Positions 1 to 7,942 of a stretch of 54,543 nt of DNA are shown in pieces; within the stretch, counting starts at the first letter, position 1; every line of letters begins with the position of its first letter. Location: positions 1-54,543 of the forward strand of contig JAQICZ010000005.1 in NCBI GenBank assembly GCA_027858295.1. Reading direction: 5' to 3'. The position numbers were made by a program, and so were the translations under genes. Under the pieces are notes generated by a model that worked only from the letters and a program-made list of their open reading frames with translations, was not told the origin of the DNA and searched no databases. Source of the DNA: Nanobdellota archaeon (GTDB lineage: Archaea > Nanobdellota > Nanobdellia > Pacearchaeales > GW2011-AR1).

Positions 1-425
1 TTTTAAATTTTTTATAAATATCCAAACCGCCTCCCCCACCCTCCCTGACGACGGGGCAGGTTGGGTTATTGGATTCTAGTTTTTGTAGATTCGATTTAGA
101 GATTTTCTGTTAATCTAATAAATCTTTGCACACAGCGTGAATGATTATTTTAATTTTATTAATTAGCTAGCTTTTTCTTTTTATTATTCTTAAATTCTTC
201 TGAAATGCTTTGGCATTTCTTATTCCCTCCCGCAATTCATTTCAGCTTTTATTTTGCGGAATGACGCTGATATAAAAGCCCGGCCCCACCTCCGCCCAAA
301 CGACGAGTTTAGTTATCTGAGTTTCATTTTGGTTTGAATTTTTTAAGAATAATATATGATTTTTCTGATTGTGATTATTATTTTCACGTAGCGCGAACGA
401 TTATTTGAATTCTCTTGGAATGTAA
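1..425. repeat. Repeat-filled intergenic region (families A and C)
   Basis: No convincing gene. A C-rich stretch at 30-60 resembles the ones near 47390, 49700 and 54520. At about 125-172 there is a reverse-oriented C end (TGCACACAGCGTGAATGATT followed by AT-rich DNA). At about 206-290 there is a family A copy with TTCATTTCAGC and CGCTGATATAA arms that can pair as a hairpin. A further C end lies at 385-410. The similar copies elsewhere in the window show this is repeat DNA. Confidence 0.7.
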
Positions 426-459
426 AATATTTAAGTAGGGTTTCTTTTATTTTTCTAAG

Positions 460-1416
460 ATGGTGAAGATTTTAGTTGTTGGTGATTTGCATGGTGTGAA
501 GCCGCAGATTCATTTCAAAGATTTTGATTGCATTATTCAGCCCGGTGATGTCTGTGGGAGTGATAAGATTAGGAAGATGTATAAAAAATATTTTAGAATT
601 ATTGATGTCTTAGGAGAGTTTGCTCCTTCTTTTGAGGAGTTTGCTGATATGGAGTTTGGTTCTGGTGGACATGATGAACTAGTTGAGGAGTCTATGGTTA
701 AGGGGCGTGAGATAATTGAATATTTGAATTCTTTTGGTGTGCCTGTTTTTATTGTTCCGGGGAATTGGGATAATAGTTATGGGAAGACGAGGATTAAGAA
801 TATGGAGAAGAATGATTATAATTATGACAAGACTTGGGTTGATTGGTGGTTGGGGAAGAGCATGAATAAGAAGTTGGTTGAGGGGTTGGATAATATTTAT
901 GATTGTCAGTTTTCTTGTTATGAATTTGAGGGTGTTAATTTTGTTGGGTTTGGGAATACGAGTGGACCTGAGAAGTTGAAGGAGAGGTTGAAGAAGGGGA
1001 AATATGGTCGAAAGGATAAGTTAAAGTTAAGGAAGAAAGTTTATGAGTTGTATGGCCGATTGGAAGGATTGTTTCGTGTGGCTAAGGGAAAGCCAGTTGT
1101 TTATATTAGTCATAATGTGCCTTATGGGAAAATGGATAAGGTTATTGAGGAGGGGAGTTATGCAAATGGTAAGCACGCGGGCTCAACAGTTTCTAAGGAG
1201 ATGATTATGAAGTATCAACCTCTGGTTTGTGTTGGTGGACATATCCATGAATGGTTTGGTCGGCGAACCAAGATGGGTAAGACTACTGTTTTGAATGCTG
1301 GTTTTGGTCATCATGTTAATACTTTGATTGATATTGATGAGAAGAAGGGGCGGATTAGGTCTGTGAAATTTTGGGATGGGAAAAAGTTGTATTCTAAAAG
1401 TGGGCAGATTAAGTGA
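460..1416 (+). CDS. Calcineurin-like metallophosphoesterase
   Basis: The protein has 318 aa. The family motifs are in order: GDLHG near residue 8, QPGDV near 27, GNWDN near 102, SHNVPYG near 217 and GGHIHEWFG near 260. These supply the Asp, His and Asn ligands of a two-metal phosphoesterase. It is longer than the short YfcE/MJ0936 type because of a Lys-rich insertion around 170-205. Substrate unknown. A TATA-like AAAATATTTAA lies about 30 bp before the ATG, so the transcript is probably leaderless. The stop codon TGA is the first base triplet of a family D repeat. Confidence 0.85.
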   Translation: MVKILVVGDLHGVKPQIHFKDFDCIIQPGDVCGSDKIRKMYKKYFRIIDVLGEFAPSFEEFADMEFGSGGHDELVEESMVKGREIIEYLNSFGVPVFIVPGNWDNSYGKTRIKNMEKNDYNYDKTWVDWWLGKSMNKKLVEGLDNIYDCQFSCYEFEGVNFVGFGNTSGPEKLKERLKKGKYGRKDKLKLRKKVYELYGRLEGLFRVAKGKPVVYISHNVPYGKMDKVIEEGSYANGKHAGSTVSKEMIMKYQPLVCVGGHIHEWFGRRTKMGKTTVLNAGFGHHVNTLIDIDEKKGRIRSVKFWDGKKLYSKSGQIK

Positions 1417-1532
1417 TTTTGTTTATTTTTCACCAATACATCATTAAGTAATTTCTTACGTACGGGAAGTACGTGACTAAAGGGCTTAATAATATCTTGA
1501 TGAAAACTAATTCAAAATCTTGGGCAATAGCA
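1413..1532 (+). repeat. Family D stop-codon hairpin repeat, copy 1
   Basis: It begins at the TGA stop of the phosphoesterase gene (TGATTTTGTTT), with GATTTTG / CAAAATC inverted ends at 1415-1421 and 1513-1519. A central hairpin has arms ACGTAC and GTACGT around GGGAA. About 100 of its bases are closely repeated at 46096-46200, and a more diverged copy is at 5297-5412. It could serve as a 3' UTR or terminator. Confidence 0.75.
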
Positions 1533-1631
1533 GAGGTATGAATACTCGGAAGATTAAAAAGTGATTATTTCTATGCATTATAAATTTAATTGAGCTCCTT
1601 GTTGGGTTTTTTGAGGATAGAATTAATAGTT

Positions 1632-2063
1632 ATGTTTTATATTTGTTCTCTAATGGATTGGAAAGATGGTAATGTGTTGGGTTTTGTGCGTCGGGTTTCT
1701 CGTGATTTGGTTGTTGTTGATGTTATGCTTAAGGCGAGTGAGAGGAAGTTGATGACGGCGGTTAGAATTGATTTGGATAATGTTACTTTTTCTTCGAAGG
1801 TTGCTCTTCTTTATGATTCGATTGTTGAGGTTCTTCGGGGGTTGTCTTTGAATAGGGGGTATGAGATTTGTAATGATGAATGTTTTTATTCTTTTCTTTT
1901 GGAGTTTCTTGATGATGATGATTTTTCTTTTAGGTTTACTCAGTTTCGGAAGTTAAGAAATTCTATTAACTATAAGGGTGAGGTTTATTCTGTTCATGAG
2001 GTTGATTTTTTTGTTAAGGAGATGATTAAGTTTCGTCGGGATATTTTGAAGAAGTATTTTTGA
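1632..2063 (+). CDS. Small HEPN-like protein
   Basis: A 143-aa protein. The C-terminal half carries FRKLRNSINYKGE, which resembles the RN-x-I-x-Y-x-G signature seen in HEPN-fold helical proteins; the classical R-x4-6-H ribonuclease motif is not present. The middle is Asp-rich (LDDDDFSF). The frame stays open upstream to a TTG at 1590, but a TATA element (ATTATAAATTTA, 1577-1588) makes a start at ATG 1632 or 1653 more likely. No operon partner. The HEPN assignment is an inference from motif resemblance only. Confidence 0.6.
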   Translation: MFYICSLMDWKDGNVLGFVRRVSRDLVVVDVMLKASERKLMTAVRIDLDNVTFSSKVALLYDSIVEVLRGLSLNRGYEICNDECFYSFLLEFLDDDDFSFRFTQFRKLRNSINYKGEVYSVHEVDFFVKEMIKFRRDILKKYF

Positions 2064-2084
2064 TGTTTGGTATAATGTTTAAGG

Positions 2085-2520
2085 TAGGGGGCAGATTGAT
2101 ATGAACGCAGGTTAAGTTAATGTTTCTGGGGGTTGCATACTTGGCTGGAGATAGCAGAGTTTTGGGGCATTGAGTGTGGAGCCATTGATGTTGAATGGAG
2201 CCGAGTATTGTATTAACATATCTGGGGGAGTTATCGATTGTAATATTTTATTTTGCAGAGGGCAGATTGATATAAAGGCACTAATGGCATGACCCGATAT
2301 GGGAAGCTGGGCCTCAGTTGAGTTAATGTTACCCTCCGGGTTCGGTCGTTTGAGTTTGATTTTTTGGTATATTGTAAATTGCACAATTGAGATTCTGTTA
2401 ACTCAGGTATTATTCCAATATATCTGAGGGAGTTATCAATCTAAATATTATTTGGAATAAGGCAGATTGATATGGGGCCAGTTGAATTAATATTACCCTG
2501 CGGGTGAGGGAATTGTTGGA
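2085..2520. repeat. Array of three diverged family B repeats
   Basis: GGCAGATTGATATG-like units start at 2090, 2261 and 2461, each followed by a GTTGAATTAATATTACC-like segment. A second shared piece, TCTGGGGGAGTTATCGAT, recurs near 2221, 2419 and again near 27011. The middle copy includes the segment GGCATGACCCGATATGGGAA, which is also present near 7691 and 47516 as part of the family G context. No coding sequence is supported; the open frame on the minus strand here is repeat-derived. Confidence 0.7.
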
Positions 2521-2612
2521 GGTTTTTTGCTTAATTGATAATTGGTTTGATCAGCCTTTCTCTCATCAGATTAAAAAAGTAATTTAGAATCTAATTTTAG
2601 AAATCATTAAAT

Positions 2613-2643
2613 TTTAGCGGAATGCAGTTAGCGGTTAGCAATG
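2613..2643. repeat. Heptanucleotide tract
   Basis: Successive 7-mers TTAGCGG, AATGCAG, TTAGCGG, TTAGCAA lie just beyond the 3' end of the minus-strand zinc protein gene. Same 7-bp phasing as the tracts listed elsewhere. Confidence 0.6.
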
Positions 2644-2648
2644 CCTCC

Positions 2649-2864
2649 TTATCTCTTAGGGATTGTAACAGCACAGTTTGAACAGATTACTGTGTATGTT
2701 CCTGTTGGTCCTAGAATAAACTTTGAGAATGAAGGGTTTAGGTCTTTTTTACATTTAGCGCACATTCCTTTCTGGTCTTTCATTGCTTGTCTTCTTGGTG
2801 AATGTGCTATTTTAACATCTTTTTGTTCTTTGCTTTTTAATAGGTCTAAATATGCGTTTCCCAT
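2649..2864 (-). CDS. Small zinc-binding protein (two CxxC pairs)
   Basis: A 71-aa protein with CAKCKKDL and a second knuckle CSNCAVTIPKR, so one four-Cys zinc site is likely. The sequence KDQKGMCAKC resembles the cores of HNH-type or zinc-ribbon modules, but no His-Asn-His triad is visible. The ATG at 2864 is supported by a TATA element (TTTATAAC, minus strand, about 2887-2893) 26 bp upstream, giving a leaderless transcript. A plus-strand open frame overlapping it (2641-2892) has no such support. Function unknown. Confidence 0.75.
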   Translation of the reverse strand: MGNAYLDLLKSKEQKDVKIAHSPRRQAMKDQKGMCAKCKKDLNPSFSKFILGPTGTYTVICSNCAVTIPKR

Positions 2865-3000
2865 GTACTCAAAAAAAGGTCTTGGGTTATAAAGATATTT
2901 GTGTTTTATGATATAGGAACTAGTTGATTAGTCTAGGATCGATAATTGATAAGTGAGGTGGCAGGGGTAATTTTATAAATTTGTGGAATTGGTTATATTT

Positions 3001-3435
3001 ATGGAAGATAAAAGAAAACTGCCAAAGTCTAAGTTTAATTGGGAGCTTGCTGGTACTGGGAATGATGGGTTTAGACATAGATATTCTGTTTTGAAGGATG
3101 AGAGTTTCAGGAATAATTTTTTGAATTTTATGGATACGTTGAAGTTTGATTGGAAAGTTGTTGAGAGTAATTTTTCTTATAATGAGGAAGATGGGAGTTG
3201 GGTTGATGTGAAGATTATTGATATTATTGATGTTTGTTGGCATTTTCAGAATGAAGTTTATGACGTTGATGTTTTTTTTGGTTCTTCAAAGATTATATTA
3301 CTTGTTAGAACTAAAGAGAGGAGAACATTAATTGATGATGTTATTAGTGTAAGTGAATTTATTTCTCCTTTGACTATTGAAGAGCTGGAAGAGATTGAGC
3401 TTGAAGGTGAGAGAGTAGTTCCCGAGAGTAATTAG
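3001..3435 (+). CDS. Hypothetical protein, acidic
   Basis: A 144-aa soluble protein, rich in Asp and Glu, with no recognised motif. The frame is open from a GTG at 2983, but the TATA element TTTTATAAAT at 2971-2980 sits 26 bp before ATG 3001, so MEDKRK is the expected N-terminus. The C-terminal 30 residues are strongly acidic. It is followed by the DHH gene, which has its own TATA, so the two are probably separate transcripts. Confidence 0.7.
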   Translation: MEDKRKLPKSKFNWELAGTGNDGFRHRYSVLKDESFRNNFLNFMDTLKFDWKVVESNFSYNEEDGSWVDVKIIDIIDVCWHFQNEVYDVDVFFGSSKIILLVRTKERRTLIDDVISVSEFISPLTIEELEEIELEGERVVPESN

Positions 3436-3484
3436 ATGATATGATGGCAATTAATCTTATAAATCACTGAGCTTTGTGTCTATT

Positions 3485-4522
3485 ATGAAGATTGATTATA
3501 TTAAGGGGTCAAGGGAGGATTTTTTGAAGTTTGTTGATTCTATTGCTGATGGTGAGAGAGTAGGGGTATTTATTGATATTGATGTAGATGGACTTTCTAG
3601 TGGAGTTTTTTTAGAGCAGATTCTTTTGGCTGAGAAAAAGAATGTTGTTATGGTTGAGTTCTTGGATAGAGGTAATGATATGGTGAAAGAGGTCTCTGTA
3701 AAGATTGAGGATGCTGGAATTACTAAGGCATTCTTCTGTGATATGGGTATTGACTCTATTGATTTTGAAGGCTTTAAATCTTTGAGAGAAGAAATTGGTG
3801 TCTTTTTAATTGACCATCATCCAATGAATGAGGAAGTTAAGGATTGGGATAACATAATTAAGACAACAAGTGATGATTGTTCTGCTATGGTTTGTTTTTT
3901 CTTGGGCGAGGATATTATAGATTTTGATGAATGGAAATGGCTATGTTGTTCGGCAATATTCTCAGACTACTCATATAAGGCTAAGAAGAATATGGATTAT
4001 ATTCAGTCTGTATATCCAGATGTTACAATTGATAATATTTCTTCAACTGTTCCAGGTCTTAATGGTAGAAAGATAAATTCTGCCATTATTTATTATGATG
4101 ATAATAAAAAATATGTTTATGACTTAGTTAAGCATAGAGATTTGGATAAGATTGAGGAAATTCATAACATATTGGAAGATGAAATTGAGAGATTGATTGA
4201 GAATTTTTCTAATAATGCTGAGCATTATGATGAGAGAGGTTTACATTTTCATGAAATTGATTCTAAGTTCAAGGTATTATCTACGGTTACTAGTCTTGTG
4301 TCTAAAATGAAACCGGAGCATAGTTTTGTTTTTATGCAGAGACGGCAGGGTGTTATGAAATTTAGTGCCAGGAATCAAGGTAATACTGAGGATGTTGCAG
4401 CTTTGATGAAGAAATGTGTTGCTGGTCTTGAAGATGCTAGTGGTGGAGGACATAAGGCTGCTGCTGCTGCTAAAATTAAGGAAAGGGATTTGGATATCTT
4501 CAAAAAAAGGCTTCTTGAGTGA
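3485..4522 (+). CDS. DHH/DHHA1-family phosphoesterase
   Basis: A 345-aa protein. The N-terminal DHH domain has DIDVDGLSSG (motif I) near residue 31, CDMGID near 87 and IDHHP (motif III) near 110. The C-terminal DHHA1 domain has the substrate-binding GGGHKAAAAA near 320. Relatives include RecJ-like exonucleases, exopolyphosphatases and nano-RNases; it lacks long extra domains, so a short-RNA or oligonucleotide phosphodiesterase role is plausible but not proven. A TATA element (CTTATAAAT, 3456-3464) supports ATG 3485 over the GTG at 3476. The heptanucleotide tract begins right after the stop. Confidence 0.85.
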   Translation: MKIDYIKGSREDFLKFVDSIADGERVGVFIDIDVDGLSSGVFLEQILLAEKKNVVMVEFLDRGNDMVKEVSVKIEDAGITKAFFCDMGIDSIDFEGFKSLREEIGVFLIDHHPMNEEVKDWDNIIKTTSDDCSAMVCFFLGEDIIDFDEWKWLCCSAIFSDYSYKAKKNMDYIQSVYPDVTIDNISSTVPGLNGRKINSAIIYYDDNKKYVYDLVKHRDLDKIEEIHNILEDEIERLIENFSNNAEHYDERGLHFHEIDSKFKVLSTVTSLVSKMKPEHSFVFMQRRQGVMKFSARNQGNTEDVAALMKKCVAGLEDASGGGHKAAAAAKIKERDLDIFKKRLLE

Positions 4523-4532
4523 TTATTTAAGC

Positions 4533-4595
4533 GTATACAGTGAACTGTCAACAGTCTACGGTTCGCCGCTGTAACTGTATAGTCGTGTCGTAGGG
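4533..4595. repeat. Heptanucleotide tract
   Basis: 7-bp-phased units GTATACA, GTGAACT, GTCAACA, GTCTACG, GTTCGCC, GCTGTAA, CTGTATA start 11 bp after the DHH gene stop. The shared pattern is GTNNACN. Confidence 0.7.
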
Positions 4596-4643
4596 AAACA
4601 AGGACGATAAACCTTAAAAAGAGAGATTTCATTTGAAGTTTAG

Positions 4644-5300
4644 ATGAAAGTAGGAGAGGTTGAAATTAAGTGGCTTGGTCATTCAGGCTTCTTGATTGAG
4701 AATTCAAAAATTATTTATATTGACCCTTATAATATTCGTGAAGGGTTGCCGAAAGCGGATATAATTTTAATTACGCATAGTCATTATGATCATTGTTCTG
4801 TCGCTGATTTGCAAAAGATTGTGAAGGAGGGAACTCGTATTTTTGTGACTGCTGATGGGCAGAGTAAGATTGCTCGTTTTGAGGTGCCAATTAGGATGGA
4901 AGTTGTTTCTCCGGGGCAGAGTTTTGATCTTGGAACGGTTAAGATTTCTACGCTTGCTGCATATAATACAGATAAGCCTTTTCATTCTCAGGATGAGGGT
5001 TTGGTTGGTTATTTAATTAAGACTAATGACGTGATTATTTATCATGCGGGGGACACTGATAAAATTGATGAGATGCAGAAGCTGACTGGGTATAGTAATA
5101 ATTTTGTGGCTTTGCTTCCTGTTTCTGGTCGTTATGTTATGACGGCTGAGGAAGCTCATGAGGCGGCTAAGTTGATTAGGCCCAATATTGCGATTCCCAT
5201 GCATTGGGGGTCTATCGTTGGTGGTCGTGAAGATGCTGAGGAATTTAAGGAGCTTTGTGAAGCTGATGGGATACATGTTGAGATTCTGAAGAAAGAGTGA
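4644..5300 (+). CDS. Metallo-beta-lactamase fold hydrolase (UPF0173-like)
   Basis: A 218-aa protein of the single-domain UPF0173/UlaG-like branch. Seen: WLGHSGF at the N-terminus, HSHYDHCS (HxHxDH metal site) near residue 47, HAGDTD near 134 and IPMHWGS near 184. Family members are metal-dependent hydrolases of uncertain substrate. Monocistronic; its stop codon TGA opens a family D repeat. Confidence 0.88.
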   Translation: MKVGEVEIKWLGHSGFLIENSKIIYIDPYNIREGLPKADIILITHSHYDHCSVADLQKIVKEGTRIFVTADGQSKIARFEVPIRMEVVSPGQSFDLGTVKISTLAAYNTDKPFHSQDEGLVGYLIKTNDVIIYHAGDTDKIDEMQKLTGYSNNFVALLPVSGRYVMTAEEAHEAAKLIRPNIAIPMHWGSIVGGREDAEEFKELCEADGIHVEILKKE

Positions 5301-5412
5301 TTTTGTTTCTTTTTCATTTATACTTCGTTATTTTCTTGCTCGTGTACATGAGTACACAACGCAAGTAAATGCCTCGTCTAAATAAAAAATAAATCAAAAT
5401 TTTGGCAGACTA
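5297..5412 (+). repeat. Family D stop-codon hairpin repeat, copy 3 (diverged)
   Basis: Begins TGATTTTGTTTC at the hydrolase stop. The hairpin arms are CTTGC-TC-GTGTAC and GTACAC-AAC-GCAAG around ATGA. The arms differ from copies 1 and 2 by paired changes. It ends near AATCAAAATTTTGGC. Confidence 0.65.
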
Positions 5413-5454
5413 TTGTCAAGATAAATTATTAAATGGGGTTTTCTTTAGTTTTTT

Positions 5455-5700
5455 ATGGAGAGGGAACCTTTAATCTGGTCGAGTTTTTTTATGGCGTTTG
5501 GTGTAGCTGTGCTATTTGGGTTTAGGCAGATATTTACTGGGAATTTTGTTCTGGAAGGATTTCGGCAGTACCAGTTTGCGAATAGTTTAATGTTTTATAT
5601 CGGACTTGTATTTTTGGTTTTTGGAATAGTTGTTTTTGCTTATTTTAAGTATAGAAGTAATGTCAATAAAAATAAAATTAGAAAGGCATCTGAATTTTAA
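5455..5700 (+). CDS. Two-TM small membrane protein with TGN motif
   Basis: An 81-aa protein. TM1 is about residues 7-27, TM2 about 44-65, with a basic C-terminal tail. The loop starts FRQIFTGNFV. It is a paralogue of the protein at 7167-7442: both have a TM, FR-x3-TGN, a 20-residue loop, a TM and a Tyr-Arg-rich tail. TATA (AAATTATTAAATGG, 5423-5436) sits about 26 bp before the ATG. TGN after a hydrophobic segment can mark a signal-peptide region in DPANN secreted proteins; here it probably marks the outer loop. Function unknown. Confidence 0.7.
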   Translation: MEREPLIWSSFFMAFGVAVLFGFRQIFTGNFVLEGFRQYQFANSLMFYIGLVFLVFGIVVFAYFKYRSNVNKNKIRKASEF

Positions 5701-5753
5701 TTTTTGAAATTGAATTTAGTTAGATTTATATTGTTTATTTTATATTGTTTTTT

Positions 5754-6623
5754 ATGAAGTCAAAAAAATTAGTGATTGCAACACATAATTCAAAATTTCA
5801 TGCTGATGATATTTTTTCTATTGTTATTTTAAAAAAGATTTTTGGAGCTGTTGAAATAGTTAGAACTCGAGATGAAGCATTATTGAAGAAAGCAGATTTT
5901 AGAGTAGATGTGGGAAATAAATATAATCACAAAACAAAAGATTATGACCACCATCAAGAGAATTCTCCAGTAAGAAAAAATGGAGTTCCATATGCTTCTT
6001 GTGGCTTGATTTGGAAACATTATGGTAAGAAATTGGTGAATTCTAAAGAGGCATTTGATTATATTGATAAGGTTTTGTTTGAGGTTGTCGATGCTGGGGA
6101 TAATGGTATTGAATTAAATCGTGAAAAATCTCAGGTTATACCTATCGTAGAAGCTATTAGTTTATTTAATTCTAATTGGGATGAAGATAAATCTAATGAT
6201 GATTCTTTTGATGAGGCTGTTTCTTTTGCGTCTTTATTTTTTGATAGAATTCTTTCGAAAGCGAATTCTATTTCTAAGGGAGAAGATATAGTTGATAGAT
6301 GTTTGAAGGAAATGAAGGATGGAATTGTTATTTTGTCGCATCCTAGATTACCCAAAGATAAGTTGTCTGATAGTGATGCTAAGTTTTTTATTGAACCAAG
6401 TACTGTTGATCGTTGGGTTTCTGTTGGTGTGCCTGTTAGACCAAAGAGTTTTATTAGAAAGAAATATTTCCCTGATTCTTGGGCTGGACTTTTGGATAAT
6501 AAATTAGAGGAAGTCTCTGGAGTTAAAGGAATAACTTTTTGTCATAAGCATAAATTTATTATTTCTGGAAAGACGAAAGAAGCTGTTCTAGAGGCAACAT
6601 TGTTAGCTTTGAATACTGAATAA
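5754..6623 (+). CDS. MYG1/UPF0160-family protein
   Basis: A 289-aa protein. N-terminal IATHNSKFHADDIFS matches the MYG1 signature THxGxFHxDD, followed by RVDVG and DYDHHQ, the DHH-like metal residues. Near the C-terminus come SWAGL and FCHKHKFI. MYG1 proteins are predicted metal-dependent exonucleases or hydrolases; the eukaryotic member processes RNA. Start chosen at ATG 5754 because a TATA element (GATTTATATTG) lies 26 bp upstream; the frame is open from TTG 5745. Confidence 0.85.
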   Translation: MKSKKLVIATHNSKFHADDIFSIVILKKIFGAVEIVRTRDEALLKKADFRVDVGNKYNHKTKDYDHHQENSPVRKNGVPYASCGLIWKHYGKKLVNSKEAFDYIDKVLFEVVDAGDNGIELNREKSQVIPIVEAISLFNSNWDEDKSNDDSFDEAVSFASLFFDRILSKANSISKGEDIVDRCLKEMKDGIVILSHPRLPKDKLSDSDAKFFIEPSTVDRWVSVGVPVRPKSFIRKKYFPDSWAGLLDNKLEEVSGVKGITFCHKHKFIISGKTKEAVLEATLLALNTE

Positions 6624-6624
6624 T

Positions 6625-6813
6625 CTATCTTTTGAAACATTCTTGGGCATCTTGTTCTGAACCTTTTCTAAATCTGAATAAAAATATTTGGGTGAATTCT
6701 ATTGCGATGATTTTGCAGATTTTTTGTAGTTTTGATGTTTTTGCAAATTGAGCGATTGCTAGGATTATTATGATGAGAGAGAGCATAATTGGAATTATTA
6801 GTAGCCAGTTCAT
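6625..6813 (-). CDS. Small single-TM protein (uncertain)
   Basis: A 62-aa frame: residues 1-22 form one hydrophobic helix (WLLIIPIMLSLIIIILAIA), followed by a basic, partly amphipathic tail ending CFKR. It lies tail-to-tail with the MYG1 gene, 1 bp apart. The promoter region is a heptanucleotide tract, so no clear TATA is seen. Likely real because its composition is protein-like, but it could be chance. Confidence 0.45.
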   Translation of the reverse strand: MNWLLIIPIMLSLIIIILAIAQFAKTSKLQKICKIIAIEFTQIFLFRFRKGSEQDAQECFKR

Positions 6814-6871
6814 GGGTTAGTAATTAGTTTTTAGTTTTTAGTTGTTAGGATTTGGGTTGTTAGGGTTAGGA
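6814..6871. repeat. Heptanucleotide tract
   Basis: Units GGGTTAG, TAATTAG, TTTTTAG, TTTTTAG, TTGTTAG, GATTTGG follow in 7-bp phase from the start codon of the small TM protein, then a looser GTTGTTAGGGTTAG. Confidence 0.7.
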
Positions 6872-6924
6872 ATATGGATTTTTTGTAGTAATTATTTTTA
6901 TAAATTACTTAGCTGTCGCTAAAT

Positions 6925-7040
6925 TATCCCCTCTCAGAAATCATCTCAGCTCTTTTCTTTGCTGAATATCGCTGATATAAAAGCCCGCCCATAAGGCAAT
7001 AATATTATTCACTGCGTTGCGGGTATGGATTATTTTGTTA
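6925..7040. repeat. Family A hairpin repeat
   Basis: TCATCTCAGCTCTTTTC and GCTGATATAAAAGCCCGCCC match the copies near 206, 16055, 20430 and 37340. The arms ATCTCAGC / GCTGATAT can pair. A degraded C end (CTGCGTTGCGGGTATGG) follows near 7011. Confidence 0.7.
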
Positions 7041-7166
7041 TCTTTTTAGTCTGGATCATTTTTTGATGATTTTTCTATTTGTGAGTAGTATAATATGAAA
7101 ATTGATTTGTTTTCTTTATCCAGAAAATGCTTTAAAGATTATGAATTGATTTTGTTTAATATTGTG

Positions 7167-7442
7167 ATGGTGAATAAAATAAGGGTCAGTGCATATGCTC
7201 TTTTCCTATTTGGAATTGTATTTCTATTTATGTTTAGGATGAATTTGACAGGGAATGTTACTCAGGATATTAATGATGGTGAGAAGGTTTATCATGGAGT
7301 GGTTTCTGGGATTTATTTGACGATTGGTGTTTTTGTTCTGTTAGTTGGTGTTTTTGTATTTTTATATTATAGGTATAATGAGAGAGTGGATAGAAATTTG
7401 ATTAGCTTTTTTGATTATTTACGGGGAAAAGCTGAGGCTTAG
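7167..7442 (+). CDS. Two-TM small membrane protein with TGN motif (paralogue)
   Basis: A 91-aa protein from ATG 7167: TM1 about 7-26 (ALFLFGIVFLFMF), FRMNLTGNV, a 22-residue loop, TM2 about 50-72, then a Tyr/Arg-rich tail. It aligns along its length with the protein at 5455-5700. The frame is open from ATG 7095, adding 24 residues, but the paralogue begins at this internal Met and an AT-rich TTTAAAGATT lies about 30 bp upstream of it, so the shorter form is preferred. Function unknown. Confidence 0.65.
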   Translation: MVNKIRVSAYALFLFGIVFLFMFRMNLTGNVTQDINDGEKVYHGVVSGIYLTIGVFVLLVGVFVFLYYRYNERVDRNLISFFDYLRGKAEA

Positions 7443-7454
7443 GGTTTTTGTTTG

Positions 7455-7880
7455 AGACAGAAGGCAGATGGCTATGAAAGTAGATTGATATGAAGGCCGG
7501 GTTGAATTAATTCTACAGGCATACTTGGATTATTATTTGTGGTGGTTAAAATTAATATTACTTTATTTGAGATGAACAATTTATGTCTGCCAACGCAGTG
7601 GATAATATTATGCCTTAATTGCTGAGCTTGTGAAGGTATTTTTAGGAATTGCTGGACCGCGGTTCAGTTATTAGGGCAGAAGGTACCAATGGCATGACCT
7701 GATATGGGAAGCGGGTCCTCAGTCTTGACAATTATTGATATTAAGACCCCACCCAATTTGTAGGTTGCCCACCCTAATTGTTGTCAAAACATTTAATTAC
7801 TCGTTCGCGCTGCGTGCATATTTGGTTGGAGGTCTTCAGGGTTTCTGGGCATACTTGTTCTCAGTGGTTTGTTAATTGTG
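7455..7880. repeat. Composite intergenic repeat (families B, G, C)
   Basis: Two GCAGAT units (7463, 7481) are followed by a family G element at 7682-7790 with pairing arms TTGACAATTA (7725-7734) and AATTGTTGTCAA (7776-7787), then a C end TCGTTCGCGCTGCGTGCAT at 7802-7820. An unrelated piece, TTTATGTCTGCCAACGCAG (7581), recurs near 26441. A weak heptad tract lies at 7885-7905. No gene is seen between 7443 and 7942. Confidence 0.7.
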
Positions 7881-7942
7881 GTTTGATGTAAGCGGTTAGT
7901 TCATAGCATTAGTTTATTAAATTGAATTTTTCTTTGTTTTTT

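Noticed and set aside
2112-2384. Minus-strand 90-codon frame
   Set aside because: It lies wholly in family B repeats and has no promoter or protein-like motif.
2641-2892. Plus-strand open frame of 83 codons
   Set aside because: It overlaps the minus-strand zinc protein, which has CxxC pairs and a TATA at the right distance; the plus frame has neither.
4375-4632. Minus-strand 85-codon frame
   Set aside because: Shadow of the DHH gene 3' end plus a heptanucleotide tract.
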